From: Clostridia bacterium
GTDB lineage: Bacteria > Bacillota > Clostridia > Christensenellales > Aristaeellaceae
Assembly: GCA_017543905.1 (NCBI GenBank)
Contig: JAFYFC010000023.1
Coordinates: 62,001 to 126,000, forward strand
DNA: 64,000 nt
Direction of reading: 5' to 3'
A program made the position numbers and the translations under genes. The notes beneath the pieces were generated by a model that made no database searches, was not told where the DNA came from, and saw only the letters and a list, made by a program, of their open reading frames with translations. Shown here in pieces: positions 35,255-44,447 of this stretch (the first letter of the stretch is position 1; each line of letters begins with the position of its first letter).

Positions 35255-35875
35255 ATGGCGATAATCAGCTCGATACTCCCTGTGCGCGGGATCGTGTATA
35301 TAGAATTTGACGACGGAAGACGGCTGTGCGTGCGCAAAAAAGACGTAAGCGCGCTCTCGCTTGCATCAGGCAGCGAATACGATTACGAAGCGCTCAAATC
35401 CGTCCTCTGCCGCGCTCAGCTTGGCGACGCGTACGAATCCGCGCTGTCGAGCCTTGACGTATGCGCGCGTACGGAAAAGCAAATCAGGGACAAGCTTAAA
35501 GCGAAGGGCTATCTAAACGATACAATAAGCGCCGTATGCGAGCGGCTCAAGCAGGCGCGGCTTATAGACGATAAGGACTATGCGGCGCGCGTTGTACAGG
35601 CCTCTGCGCTCAGCGGACGGGGCAAATATGCCGTAAAGCGCAAGCTTATTTCAAAGGGCATAAGCGCCTGCGATGCGGAGGACGCGCTCGAAACGCTTAC
35701 CGACGAAGCGCAGGCCGAAAGCGCGTATAACGAAGCGCGCCGCTTGCTGCGCAAATACGAGTCTCTCCTTCCGCGGGATCTAAAAAACAAGCTGTCCCAG
35801 GCGCTCGCCCGCAGGGGCTATAGCTGGGACAGCATAGAAGCTGCGCTTGGAAGACTTATTTCAGATCAGGATTGA
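35255..35875 (+). CDS. recX: Regulatory protein RecX
   Basis: A 206-residue RecX family protein, a modulator of RecA filament activity. The protein shows the repeated three-helix pattern: ALSSLDVCARTEKQIRDKLKAKGY (shown in part), then LIDDKDYAARVV and RGKYAVKRKLISKGI, and a C-terminal RRGYSWDSIEAAL. The ATG at 35255 follows GAGGCGGTGTTT; an in-frame GTG at 35249 overlaps that RBS. recA is not in view. Confidence 0.9.
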   Translation: MAIISSILPVRGIVYIEFDDGRRLCVRKKDVSALSLASGSEYDYEALKSVLCRAQLGDAYESALSSLDVCARTEKQIRDKLKAKGYLNDTISAVCERLKQARLIDDKDYAARVVQASALSGRGKYAVKRKLISKGISACDAEDALETLTDEAQAESAYNEARRLLRKYESLLPRDLKNKLSQALARRGYSWDSIEAALGRLISDQD

Positions 35876-35971
35876 CGCGTTTAAAGCCTGCGTCGCCGAG
35901 CGGCAGTATCAGGATTTTTAAGCGCAATCTCAGTGCGGATACAGTAATACTTCGTTAAAGCTTATTACGCT

Positions 35972-36814
35972 TTATTTCTTAATTCGTCTAAGCGCGTCTA
36001 CCAGCTCGGGTATCGTCGCTTCGAAGTCTACTCCATACCAGGGGTTCTCAGGATTTTTAAGCGTTTCCGCGATGGTATGCGCGGTATAGTCTGCCGCGAT
36101 TGCAATAGCCTCGGTCCTGTCTATTCCAAGCACGAACGCGCCGGCCAGCACGCTTGAGAAGATGTCGCCCGTGCCGTGGTAAGCTGCCGGTACTCTGTCG
36201 TTCTGATAGCAGAAGAATTCCTTTTTAGCGGTATCGTAACCCATCGCGCCGGTTTTTCCTTCGCTCAGCGAAACGCCGGTCAGTATCGGCATTTTGGTTC
36301 CGAGCTCAGACAGAGCATGCAGCATATCCTTCACATAGTCCTCCGTATAAGTCTCTTTATACGGTAAGCCTGTCAGAAAACTGGCTTCAGTGATGTTGGG
36401 GTCTGCGATATCCGCGACGGCGCAAAGATCAGCGTTCTTTTTTGCATATTTTTCATCGAAGGCAGGATAAAGCTTGCCGTTGTCGCCCATGGCGGGATCG
36501 ATAAATACGAGAGTGTTTTCATTTCTGAATTTGTCTATGATACCGATAACGGTATCGATCTCCTCTTCGGTCCCCAGATATCCGGTGCAGATCGCGTCAA
36601 AGGTGATTCCTTCCGCCTTCCAGTGCTCCGTAATCGGTATCAGCTGCCCGGAAAGATCTGCGCAGGTGAAGTTCTTAAACATGGTATGCGTGCTCAAAAG
36701 CGCCGTAGGCAAAATCACGGTTTCGATGCCCATGGACGACATAAGCGGCAGCGCTACAGTCAGGGAGCATTTCCCAAAACAAGAGATATCCTGGATCGTA
36801 AGTATCCTTTTCAT
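35972..36814 (-). CDS. Pyridoxamine/pyridoxal kinase
   Basis: A 280-residue ribokinase-like kinase of the pyridoxal kinase group, salvaging B6 vitamers to their 5'-phosphates. Features are TIQDISCFGKCSLTVALP at the N-terminus, FIDPAMGDNGKLY, DPNITEASFLTG, and the catalytic HGTGDIFSSVLAGA with its GTGD Asp. It lies 14 bp downstream of the YggS-type gene on the same strand, so both B6 genes are likely co-transcribed. Confidence 0.9.
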   Translation of the reverse strand: MKRILTIQDISCFGKCSLTVALPLMSSMGIETVILPTALLSTHTMFKNFTCADLSGQLIPITEHWKAEGITFDAICTGYLGTEEEIDTVIGIIDKFRNENTLVFIDPAMGDNGKLYPAFDEKYAKKNADLCAVADIADPNITEASFLTGLPYKETYTEDYVKDMLHALSELGTKMPILTGVSLSEGKTGAMGYDTAKKEFFCYQNDRVPAAYHGTGDIFSSVLAGAFVLGIDRTEAIAIAADYTAHTIAETLKNPENPWYGVDFEATIPELVDALRRIKK

Positions 36815-36828
36815 GCCCGTATTCCTCC

Positions 36829-37575
36829 TTATGTGTAATTTCTTTTGCCAAATATGGCAGTTCCCAAACGAACCATAGTGGCTCCTTCTTCTATGGCGAT
36901 CTCGAAATCGTTCGTCATGCCCATAGACAGAACCGGACTATGGAAATCAGGATCGTTAAGCGCGAGCAGCCCGCTTTCCGCCAGCTTATGCGCAAGGGAG
37001 TTCAAATTGCGAAAATACTCCCTGTTCGTTTCAGGTTCGCACGTAGCCGGCGCAGACGTCATAAGTCCAAGCACCCTGATATGCGGAAATACCGATATAT
37101 CCCGCGCCGCCTTAAGCAGACAGTCTGGGCTGAAGCCCCATTTGGTTTCCTCTCCCGCGACGTTGACCTCTAAAAGAATTTTCAGCGTGCAATCTCTTTT
37201 GGCCGCTTCAGTCTCGAGCTTTTCAGCGAGCGAAGTCGTGTCCACCGAATGGATAAGCGCAGTTTTTCCGATAAGATACTTTACTTTGTTTTTTTGCAGA
37301 TGCCCGATCATGTGCCAGCGGATAGGCATACGCTCGCAAGAATTGTCGTTCAGCTCGAGCTTCTGCGTCAATTCCTGCACGTAATTCTCTCCGAAATCCA
37401 ACACGCCGGTTTCGCAGGCCCGTGTTATATCTGCAAACGGCTTGGTTTTGCTCACGGCGATCAGAGTTACCTCTTCCGGTTTTCGGCCGGCTCTTTCGCA
37501 CGCGGCATTTATCCTGTCTCTTACCTTCCGAATGCTTTCGGCGATATCGATTTTGGGATCGTTCTCATAGTCCAT
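36829..37575 (-). CDS. YggS-family pyridoxal phosphate homeostasis protein
   Basis: A 248-residue fold-type III PLP-binding protein that buffers PLP and affects amino-acid homeostasis without known enzyme activity. Features are LIAVSKTKP (PLP Lys), DFGENYVQEL, RWHMIGHLQKNK, EVNVAGEETKWGF and LSMGMTNDFEIAIEEGATMVRLG (shown in part: SMGMTNDFE). Next to a B6 kinase, its role in B6 handling is well supported. In many Firmicutes it sits with sepF and ftsZ instead. Confidence 0.93.
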   Translation of the reverse strand: MDYENDPKIDIAESIRKVRDRINAACERAGRKPEEVTLIAVSKTKPFADITRACETGVLDFGENYVQELTQKLELNDNSCERMPIRWHMIGHLQKNKVKYLIGKTALIHSVDTTSLAEKLETEAAKRDCTLKILLEVNVAGEETKWGFSPDCLLKAARDISVFPHIRVLGLMTSAPATCEPETNREYFRNLNSLAHKLAESGLLALNDPDFHSPVLSMGMTNDFEIAIEEGATMVRLGTAIFGKRNYT

Positions 37576-37686
37576 TTTTCGGTGTCACTTTCTTTCCGGG
37601 CACGTAGCTTGGCTCCTGTTGGAATCGTATTATATGCAATAGTCAGAGCTGATTCCTGCATTTTGGGTTATACATTGGTTAACGCT

Positions 37687-38394
37687 TTACAACAATTGCT
37701 TTTTTATATCGCTTTCGGCTGCATGCGGGTATAAACTGCGCATGTGCTCCGTCAGCAGGCTTATCGCTTTCTGCGTGCCGAGCGTGTAGGCGCTTCTTAC
37801 AAGCTCCACACCCCATAAATCCTCAGGCCTCGCGTACACGCCCACATGCCAGCCGTACGGCTCGCCCTTTTTGTTTACCCGTGTACGGAAATCCTTTATC
37901 GCAAGATAAGTCTGATGCTGAAGCCGCGTTACAGCGGCATCGAAGCGCTTTGAGGGGATACGCTTTTTGAGCTCCGAAGAAAGCATTTCGCCGCACGTTT
38001 CGAACGTCTTCATTATTTCGGCATCCTCGCGTCTGACGAGCCCTTCCTCAAGTCTAGTATCGAAATCGTAGCCGTCGCGTCTCGCGCTTGCAAACAGAGG
38101 CAAGATATCCAGCGACACGAAGCCCGCTCGCCCGCAGAAAAACTTCCCATAGGCGACCCTGCCGCCTGCGGCGAGCGTCTGTCTCCATATCCAGGGGTCT
38201 TTGTCCGCTTCGTCAGACCACCAATAGCGGGAGGATACCTGTTCCTCCAGCGAAAAGCCTCTTATCTCGTTTCTGAACAGCGGCAGAAGGCCGACCCTGT
38301 TTATGTACTCAAGCGCCTCCGCGGGCGTATGCAAGCACTCGGGATCGTCCTCGGCCCGACCGTGCATAGTCCATTTATCGTCAAAATCCGACAT
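37687..38394 (-). CDS. Uncharacterised protein, possibly AlkZ-related
   Basis: A 235-residue soluble protein that I do not recognise with certainty. It is rich in aromatic residues, with SSRYWWSDEADKDPW, GRVAYGKFFCGRAGFVS, LQHQTYLAIKDF and KGEPYGWHVGVYARPED. The overall pattern recalls Firmicute proteins labelled AlkZ-related (winged-helix DNA glycosylase relatives), but this is a weak resemblance. No catalytic motif, signal or membrane segment is visible. It has its own promoter divergent from a HAD hydrolase. Confidence 0.6.
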   Translation of the reverse strand: MSDFDDKWTMHGRAEDDPECLHTPAEALEYINRVGLLPLFRNEIRGFSLEEQVSSRYWWSDEADKDPWIWRQTLAAGGRVAYGKFFCGRAGFVSLDILPLFASARRDGYDFDTRLEEGLVRREDAEIMKTFETCGEMLSSELKKRIPSKRFDAAVTRLQHQTYLAIKDFRTRVNKKGEPYGWHVGVYARPEDLWGVELVRSAYTLGTQKAISLLTEHMRSLYPHAAESDIKKQLL

Positions 38395-38424
38395 CGTTTT
38401 TCTCCGTCTGCGTTGTTTACCTTT

Positions 38425-38452
38425 ATTATACGCATATTTGCTTGTTTTGCAA
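38425..38452 (-). promoter_or_regulatory. Promoter for the 37687-38394 gene
   Basis: On the minus strand TTGCAA, a 16-bp spacer and a perfect TATAAT lie about 30 bp upstream of the start. Confidence 0.6.
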
Positions 38453-38471
38453 GCGCGTCCGGCTTTATACT
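38442..38471 (+). promoter_or_regulatory. Possible promoter for the HAD hydrolase gene
   Basis: TTGTTT, an 18-bp spacer and TATACT lie 44 bp before the ATG at 38515. It overlaps the divergent promoter, so the two genes may compete for polymerase. Confidence 0.4.
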
Positions 38472-38514
38472 GTTATTGACTTTACGGTTTGCTCATAAAT
38501 GTGCGGAGGCAGGC

Positions 38515-39288
38515 ATGGGGCGCTTTGACGGGGTACTGCTGTGCTCGGATTTTGACGGTACGCTTTCATACGGTGAAAAACACATAAGCAGCGCAAATCT
38601 TGCTGCGATAGAGTATTTCAAGGCAAACGGCGGCCAGTTTACGCTGGCAAGCGGCCGTCCGCCCGCGTTTTTTTCGGAGCTCGGCGAGCTTATCCGCCCG
38701 AACGCGCCGCTTATGACCCTTAACGGAGGTATTATCGCCGATCCCGACACGTACGCGCCGCTATCGGTTTGCTCGCTCGATAAAGGCGTATACGATCTGC
38801 TGCTTACCGAAGTATTTGGTAACGGCATCACAAAGTCCGTTCATCTGTGGCACGGGGACGGCGCCTCTGAAAACTGGTTCGCTTCCGACGCTGTAAACCC
38901 GTGCGATTTCATAAAAAGCGCGACCGGAGTTTTATATAAAGCGGTGCTTGTGCAAAGCAGGCAGGGCGCGGAATACCTGCGCGACCGTCTGAGGCGGCTG
39001 TACGCAGGCAAATATTTATTTGAAAGAAGCTGGCACGAGGGGCTTGAGATACTGCCGCCAAACGGCGGAAAGGGCGCTGCGCTCTCTGCGATCAAAAAGC
39101 ATTGCAGATTTCCCGTCGAGTATACGGTTGGCGTGGGCGATTTTGAAAACGACGTGTCGCTCGTACGCTCAGCCGATCTCGGCATAGCGGTAGGCAACGC
39201 GCTGCCCTGCGTAAAGGAGGCCGCGGACAGAATAAGCGCGCCCAATACTCAGGACGCGCTCGCGCAGATCATTTACGAAATGCTCTGA
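38515..39288 (+). CDS. HAD-superfamily hydrolase, Cof type
   Basis: A 257-residue Cof/IIB HAD phosphatase. The ATG at 38515 (RBS GCGGAGG) is used; an upstream in-frame start at 38329 would run through the neighbour's promoter. Motif I is CSDFDGTLS, motif II LASGRPPAF, the motif III Lys is in the GGKGAALSAIKKH segment, and motif IV is VGVGDFENDVSL. The C2 cap lies between motifs II and III. Family members dephosphorylate sugar phosphates or cofactors; the substrate is unknown. Confidence 0.88.
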   Translation: MGRFDGVLLCSDFDGTLSYGEKHISSANLAAIEYFKANGGQFTLASGRPPAFFSELGELIRPNAPLMTLNGGIIADPDTYAPLSVCSLDKGVYDLLLTEVFGNGITKSVHLWHGDGASENWFASDAVNPCDFIKSATGVLYKAVLVQSRQGAEYLRDRLRRLYAGKYLFERSWHEGLEILPPNGGKGAALSAIKKHCRFPVEYTVGVGDFENDVSLVRSADLGIAVGNALPCVKEAADRISAPNTQDALAQIIYEML

Positions 39289-39291
39289 TGC

Positions 39292-39339
39292 AAAAGCATG
39301 AGCGGGAGAACGGCGTGTCCAGCTCCCGCTGTGTGCTTT
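39292..39339. terminator. Bidirectional terminator between the HAD and glycosyltransferase genes
   Basis: AGCGGGAG pairs with CTCCCGCT, with outer AAAGCA/TGCTTT pairs giving A- and T-rich ends on both sides. It lies exactly between two convergent genes. Confidence 0.75.
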
Positions 39340-39340
39340 G

Positions 39341-40444
39341 TCATTTCTGTTTCGTGTATACGAACCTTTTCTGTATAGGATAATTGATGCACAAAAATAC
39401 CAGCGTTTGTGAAACGGGATTTGCGATCCAGATCGGAATGTGCAGCAGCCCGACCAGCACTTTGTTGAACAGCAGCCAATCACAGGCCAGCACAAACGCC
39501 CAAAGCGCCGCATATTTGAGCGCGGCCTTCCACAATACCTCGTCTCCTGCGAATACGAACCTGCGGTTCATGAAAAAATTGACCGCGCCGCTCACAAGAC
39601 GCGCGACGATTTTTCCGACGGACGCGCTCATGAGGCCACCGCCGTTCGGACCGCAAAGCAGTATCAGCACCAGCTCGTCTATACCGAAGGCGATCAGACT
39701 TGACGCCGAGAACTTGATAAGCGAGCCCATACGCCTGAACGCGTGCGCAAAAATGCACTTGTATATGCGTGCGGAATCCTTAAGCGGATTAAAATGGCTG
39801 GACTGGTTTTCTTCCAGATAGACTGTCTGGATAGTTATCTCATGCATCGGGATTTTGAGCTCCGCGGCCTTGAGCAGTACGTTTATTTCATATTCGTACC
39901 TGTCGCCGGGCACGTCCCTGAATATCTCCATGCCCGCGCGATCGAAGCCGCGCAGACCCGTCTGGGTATCATATACCTTCACACCGCTGACAATGCGGTA
40001 CACGCCGCGGGTTATGGAATTTCCGAGGCGGCTTCTGAGCGGAACGTTGTTTTCGTCGAAGCGGCGGCCGCCTATAATGAGCGCGCCCGGGTATTCGACA
40101 GACTTGTTTATTACCTTTCTTATATCGTCCGGCGTATGCTGGCCGTCCGCGTCAGCGGTTACGATGCGCTGGCATTCGGGCATATTGTCGTATATATACG
40201 CTATGCCGGTTTTGAGCGCGCCGCCCTTGCCCTTATTGACGGGATAGCTTATAAGCTTTACCTGCCCGTCTAAGGCTTTGAACACGCTTTGGTATTCTTC
40301 CCCGCTGCCGTCGTCCACTACGACAATACTCAGGTCGTCGTTAAGCAGCAATGTATCGCAAAGGCTTACAAGCTTTTCGTCGGGCTTGTACGCCGGAATC
40401 AGTATAGCGTTCGGCCTGCAGGCCGGATTCATCATATCGTTCAT
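39341..40444 (-). CDS. Fused GT2 glycosyltransferase and GtrA-like membrane protein
   Basis: A 367-residue fusion. Residues 1-230 are a GT2 glycosyltransferase of the polyprenyl-phosphate-sugar synthase type: ILIPAYKPDE, VVVDDGSG, NKGKGGALKTG and the metal-binding TADADGQH. Residues about 240-360 are a GtrA-like domain with four predicted helices, often involved in moving lipid-linked sugars across the membrane. The ATG at 40444 (GGGGGA upstream) is preferred over an in-frame start at 40501. Both steps of making and flipping a lipid-linked sugar may thus be in one protein; the acceptor is unknown. Confidence 0.88.
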   Translation of the reverse strand: MNDMMNPACRPNAILIPAYKPDEKLVSLCDTLLLNDDLSIVVVDDGSGEEYQSVFKALDGQVKLISYPVNKGKGGALKTGIAYIYDNMPECQRIVTADADGQHTPDDIRKVINKSVEYPGALIIGGRRFDENNVPLRSRLGNSITRGVYRIVSGVKVYDTQTGLRGFDRAGMEIFRDVPGDRYEYEINVLLKAAELKIPMHEITIQTVYLEENQSSHFNPLKDSARIYKCIFAHAFRRMGSLIKFSASSLIAFGIDELVLILLCGPNGGGLMSASVGKIVARLVSGAVNFFMNRRFVFAGDEVLWKAALKYAALWAFVLACDWLLFNKVLVGLLHIPIWIANPVSQTLVFLCINYPIQKRFVYTKQK

Positions 40445-40589
40445 GTCATTCCCCCATACAATGGATACATGAATTTTATCATAATCCGCCGCATATGTCA
40501 AATGCGGCAGATGCGCGGCTGCGCCGCCGTGCCGGATATATGTTCATATCTTTGAAACATCCAGACGGTGCAGCCGAAAGCAGGTTTAT

Positions 40590-40623
40590 AAAAAAACCGC
40601 CGCAAAGCCGTAAAGCAGCGGCG
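40590..40623 (-). terminator. Terminator of the second ABC operon
   Basis: On the minus strand CGCCGC pairs with GCGGCG around a 14-nt loop, followed by GTTTTTTTAT. It lies about 20 bp after the last permease stop. Confidence 0.75.
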
Positions 40624-40643
40624 ATTTGGTTTTCTGATTTCCG

Positions 40644-41552
40644 TTATCCCTTCAATGCTCCTACCAGCACGCCCTTGTTGAAAAACTTCTGCAGGAACGG
40701 GTAAATGATGAATATCGGCAAGGTCGATACCACGATCACGACATATTTGAGACCGAGCTGATCCATCATGCGCTGCGCATACTTTTCGTCGGTAGCGATC
40801 TGCAGCATGTCGCTCATCTGATTCTGTATCAGTATCTCGCGCAGGAACAGCTGCAGCGGGTAACGGTTGCGGTCGTTTAAGAATATCATCGCGTGGAAGT
40901 ATCCGTTCCAGTGGTCAACGCCGTAGTACAGCGAGAGCACTGCGAGGATGGGAGTGGAAAGCGGTAGTACGACGCTCAGAAGGAGCCTGAAGTTGCTGCA
41001 GCCGTCGATCTTCGCCGCCTCCTCCAGCTCGGTGGGTATATTGGTGGAAAAGAACGTGCGCATGATTATCATATTGTACACGCTCACCGCGCCCGGGATG
41101 ATCATAGTCCAGATATTGTCCACAAGACCAAGTCCGCTGACGACAAGGTAATACGGGATCAGGCCGCCGCTGAAAAACATAGTGAACGAATAGAAAAACG
41201 TGAGCACGTTTCTTCCCGTGAAGTCCTTGCGGGAAAGCGGATACGCGCCGAGTATCGTCATGACGATATTGACGATAGTTCCCAGAAACGTATATATCAG
41301 CGAGTTGCGGTAGCCTATCCAAATATCCGAATTCGCGAAGGCGATACTGTAGCTGCCCAGATTAAAGCCCTTCGGGTACAAAAGCAGCGGTGAAGAATAC
41401 AGCTTCAGCGGGTCGGTGAAGGAAGCGTTTATCACGAAGATCAGCGGGTAGGTGAGCAGCACCATTACCACCAGCAGGAAAAACAGGGCGACGTAGCGGA
41501 ACACACGATCCGCGGGAGTGGGTTTGATGATGTTGCTGACATTCGACGTCAT
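40644..41552 (-). CDS. ABC transporter permease, LplC-like
   Basis: A 302-residue permease with six predicted helices. The EAA loop is EEAAKIDGCSNFRLLLSVVLP (shown in part: EEAAKIDGC). It belongs to the LplC/YtcP group found with LplB- and LplA-like proteins and imports oligosaccharides or related compounds. It is the last gene of the operon, 12 bp after the LplB-like gene, and is followed by a terminator. Confidence 0.9.
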   Translation of the reverse strand: MTSNVSNIIKPTPADRVFRYVALFFLLVVMVLLTYPLIFVINASFTDPLKLYSSPLLLYPKGFNLGSYSIAFANSDIWIGYRNSLIYTFLGTIVNIVMTILGAYPLSRKDFTGRNVLTFFYSFTMFFSGGLIPYYLVVSGLGLVDNIWTMIIPGAVSVYNMIIMRTFFSTNIPTELEEAAKIDGCSNFRLLLSVVLPLSTPILAVLSLYYGVDHWNGYFHAMIFLNDRNRYPLQLFLREILIQNQMSDMLQIATDEKYAQRMMDQLGLKYVVIVVSTLPIFIIYPFLQKFFNKGVLVGALKG

Positions 41553-41564
41553 ACGCTCACCTCC

Positions 41565-42509
41565 TTACCAAAGCGACGTTTCGCTGATCCTGCGCGACAG
41601 CATATTGACCGAAGATAGCAGGAACAGGTTTACCACGCTGTTGAACAGACCCACCATGGCCGAAAAGCTGTAGCGCGGCTTCTTGTTAAGAAGGCCTGTT
41701 TTGAACACGTATGTCGAAATCACTTCGCTGGTTTCAAGGTTCAGATCGTTCTGAAGCAGATACACCTTCTCATAACCTACCGACATGACGCCGCCCATTG
41801 CGAGTATGGAAAGGATGGTGATCGTCGGGGCCAGATTTGGCAGCGTGATATGTATTATCTGCTGCAGGTGGCTTGCGCCTTCGATTGCGGCGGCTTCGTA
41901 CTGGTCGGTGGGTATGCCGGAAATAGCCGCCGTGTATATAAGCGAGCTCCAGCCCACGTTCTGCCAGATGCCGCTCCATACATAGATATGGCGGAAGGCA
42001 TCCTTGTTTGTCAGGATGCTGGTGCTCATATTCAAGCCCAAGGCTTCCATCAAAACCGGAATCACGCCCGTGTTGGGCGCAAGGAACATAACGATCATGC
42101 CGCAGGCGACTACTGTAGAGAAGAAGTTCGGCGCGTATGAGATCGCCTGCAGTACGCTTCTGAGCTTTTTGCGCCTGACCTCCTGAAACATGAGCGCCAG
42201 AATTATCGGCGCGGGTATGCCTACGAGCAGACTGTACAAGCTCAAAAACAGCGTGTTTTTGATAAGCCGTCCGAAATAATACGACTGATAGAACACCTTC
42301 AGATGCTCCAAGCCTACCCACGGACTGGTGGTGATGCCGGCCGTGAGTGAGTAATTTCTGAAAGCGATCTGCACGCCGTACATAGGCAGATACGAGAAAA
42401 TGATAAAATATATCACGACAGGGAGCGACATCACGTACAGTCCGGTATTTCTGACTATGCTGCGCTTCAGCTGCGCCGCAGCGCCTTTGCTCTTATACCT
42501 GTTCAGCAT
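41565..42509 (-). CDS. ABC transporter permease, LplB-like
   Basis: A 314-residue permease of the LplB group, with MSLPVVIYFIIFSYLPMYGVQIAFRNYS at the first helix (key PMYGVQIAFR) and EAA loop YEAAAIEGASHLQQI. GGGAGGGCGTAG precedes the start. It is separated from its binding-protein gene by the hairpin-dense stretch at 42541-42810. No ATPase gene is present. Confidence 0.9.
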   Translation of the reverse strand: MLNRYKSKGAAAQLKRSIVRNTGLYVMSLPVVIYFIIFSYLPMYGVQIAFRNYSLTAGITTSPWVGLEHLKVFYQSYYFGRLIKNTLFLSLYSLLVGIPAPIILALMFQEVRRKKLRSVLQAISYAPNFFSTVVACGMIVMFLAPNTGVIPVLMEALGLNMSTSILTNKDAFRHIYVWSGIWQNVGWSSLIYTAAISGIPTDQYEAAAIEGASHLQQIIHITLPNLAPTITILSILAMGGVMSVGYEKVYLLQNDLNLETSEVISTYVFKTGLLNKKPRYSFSAMVGLFNSVVNLFLLSSVNMLSRRISETSLW

Positions 42510-42540
42510 CTACGCCCTCCCTCGATGTTCCAAATTAAGT

Positions 42541-42810
42541 GATGGGGCTAATGCACAGCCCCTCGCACGGAATGAATCAAGCTCCATTCCTGCTTTGGGG
42601 TTTGTAAGGGTCGACAGTCTCTCTTTGCAGGAAGCGTCAGCCAGACGAAGGCAGTCCTGCAGGTTTTTACAGTACACGGTTTTGATGAGGATTAAGACTT
42701 GGAGGGGTTTAAGCCCCTCCAAACCTATGGGAGGTTGCAATGATTGCAGCCTCCCCCGTTTGCCCGTTCAGGGCGCTCGCCGATCACGCGCAGGGGTCGT
42801 GTTCCCCTAT
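42541..42810. other. Hairpin-dense intercistronic element of unknown type
   Basis: The 323-bp gap between the LplA-like and LplB-like genes holds at least six inverted repeats: GGGGCT/AGCCCC (42544-42562), GGAATG/CATTCC (42569-42590), TGCAGGA/TCCTGCA (42626-42661) with an inner CGTC/GACG pair, TTGGAGGGG/CCCCTCCAA (42699-42722), GGGAGG-TGCAA/TTGCA-CCTCCC (42729-42755), and AGGGG/CCCCT (42792-42808). Open frames across it (for example 76 codons on the minus strand) look non-coding, with no RBS or domain. It could be a structured RNA processed from the operon, a palindromic repeat element or a MITE-like insertion. No target-site duplication was recognised. Confidence 0.6.
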
Positions 42811-42832
42811 GCTTTTCAGCTGCGTAAGCTTA

Positions 42833-44413
42833 TTACTGCTGAGCGGCAACGTATCTGTCGTACTGGGCCTGGCGAACTGCCTGAAGCTCCGCTACGCCCA
42901 TGGAATTGAGCTGCGTTACGTATGCGTCCCAATCCTCTTCGAAGTTCCATTCGCCGGTCACGAACTTGACGCGGCTCTCAGTTACGTAGTTGTCAAGGTC
43001 GGTGGCATAGGTATCGATAACCGTCTGCTCGTCGCCGATCGCAATGAACGCCGGCCATACGTCGTCGTCGCAGAACTGGCTGCAATCCTCGACGGAGGTG
43101 CCGAATTCCGCTTCGGAGCTGGAGTAATGCAGCGCATAGAAATCGTCGGTATCAAGCTCCAGCGAAGGCACACCTCCGCCGTAGGTGAACAGGCCGTACT
43201 GGAAGGAGCCCAGCTGCCAGCCGCCGTCGTAGTTCATGATGGCATCGGTATAACGCATCACGCCGTCCTCGTCGACGAAATAGGTCTCGCCCTCAATGCC
43301 GGCATATGTGAATATACGGCCTTCATCGCTGTAGAAGTAGTCGAACCATTCAGCCATGCGCTCGGGGCACTTGCACTTATTGGTGATAATGCCGGCGCCC
43401 ACGGTGGACAGGCTGGGATTTAAGTAGGACATCTTCTCGCTGATGCCGCCTCTGAACTGGTTGATGGCGGGATAGACCTTGCTTGCGCCGTCATAGAGGA
43501 AGTTGGCGTGCGCCCACTGGAAGAAGCCGACGACATCGTCGACCTTGCCCGCGGTTACCCAGCTGGCGTAGTCGAAGTTGCCGAAGGTCTCGGGATAGAA
43601 GTAGCCCGCGGCCCACCACTCGGCGAACTGCTGCCACATGGCCTTGCACTTATCGGAAGTGTAGATGTACTCGATGGTATCAGTGCTGTCCTCAAGATAG
43701 AAGCCAGTGTCGCACTGATTGTTGCCGTGATCGCCCAGACCGAACACGCCTTCGAACGCGCGCTCGAACGCCCAGCCGAAGCTCCTGTAGCGGATGTAGA
43801 TAGGCCATTCGTCGTCAGGATCGCCGTTGCCGTTTGCGTCCTCGGTCTTGAACGCCTCAAATACCGCCGTCAGCTCGTCGAGCGTCTCAGGCACGTCGAG
43901 GCCCAATCTGTCGAGCCATTCGCCGTTTATGTAGTAGCGCAGGGAGTTGCCTACGGTGTTGTATGAGACGCCCGGGAAGCCGTAAATGCCACCGTCAGGC
44001 ATCACGCACGCGGCCTTGGCCGCTTTGTCGCTCTCAAAGAAAGCGTTCAGCGCAGGCGTGTATTCCTTGTAATCGGCGAGGTTGATGAACGTGCCCGCCT
44101 GGCCGTACTCGTAGAGCTCATCTACGGAGAAATCGAACTGGAAGAACGCGTCCGGGATATCGCCGGAGGCGAACATCGTCATTTTCTTCTCCTCGGCGGA
44201 AGCCTGGGGAATCTCGATCCAGTTCACATGGATACCGGTCATCTCCTCGTACTTCTGCCAGATCCAGTCGTCGTTGGCGGAGCCCTTGACGTCCCAAGAG
44301 TATGTCACGATTGTGACTTCGATCGGCTCTTTATCCGTTTCCGCCATGACACAGGTAAGCATCATGGACAGCGCCAGGATCAGAGCAAGCATGACCCGAA
44401 ACAGCTTTGCCAT
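42833..44413 (-). CDS. ABC transporter extracellular binding protein, LplA-like
   Basis: A 526-residue solute-binding protein of the large LplA-type group. The ATG at 44413 (GGGAGGG upstream) is preferred over an in-frame start at 44476. The N-terminal signal peptide is MAKLFRVMLALILALSMML then TCVMA, with likely cleavage after VMA; the lipobox (LTC) is poor. The mature protein starts ETDKEPIEVTIVTYSWD and contains YEEMTGIHVNWIEIPQ near its N-terminus. It is rich in Asp, Glu, Trp and Tyr, usual for saccharide-binding proteins. Probably regulated by the AraC gene just upstream. Confidence 0.9.
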   Translation of the reverse strand: MAKLFRVMLALILALSMMLTCVMAETDKEPIEVTIVTYSWDVKGSANDDWIWQKYEEMTGIHVNWIEIPQASAEEKKMTMFASGDIPDAFFQFDFSVDELYEYGQAGTFINLADYKEYTPALNAFFESDKAAKAACVMPDGGIYGFPGVSYNTVGNSLRYYINGEWLDRLGLDVPETLDELTAVFEAFKTEDANGNGDPDDEWPIYIRYRSFGWAFERAFEGVFGLGDHGNNQCDTGFYLEDSTDTIEYIYTSDKCKAMWQQFAEWWAAGYFYPETFGNFDYASWVTAGKVDDVVGFFQWAHANFLYDGASKVYPAINQFRGGISEKMSYLNPSLSTVGAGIITNKCKCPERMAEWFDYFYSDEGRIFTYAGIEGETYFVDEDGVMRYTDAIMNYDGGWQLGSFQYGLFTYGGGVPSLELDTDDFYALHYSSSEAEFGTSVEDCSQFCDDDVWPAFIAIGDEQTVIDTYATDLDNYVTESRVKFVTGEWNFEEDWDAYVTQLNSMGVAELQAVRQAQYDRYVAAQQ

Positions 44414-44447
44414 AGAATTACCCTCCCATAAATAATATCGTACCATT

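Noticed and set aside
38329..38514. N-terminal membrane extension of the HAD hydrolase from an upstream ATG
   Set aside because: That stretch runs through the neighbour's coding and promoter region; a good RBS (GCGGAGG) precedes the ATG at 38515.
42510..42740. 76-codon minus-strand frame and an overlapping plus-strand frame within the hairpin element
   Set aside because: No credible ribosome-binding site, no recognised domain, and the sequence is dominated by palindromes.
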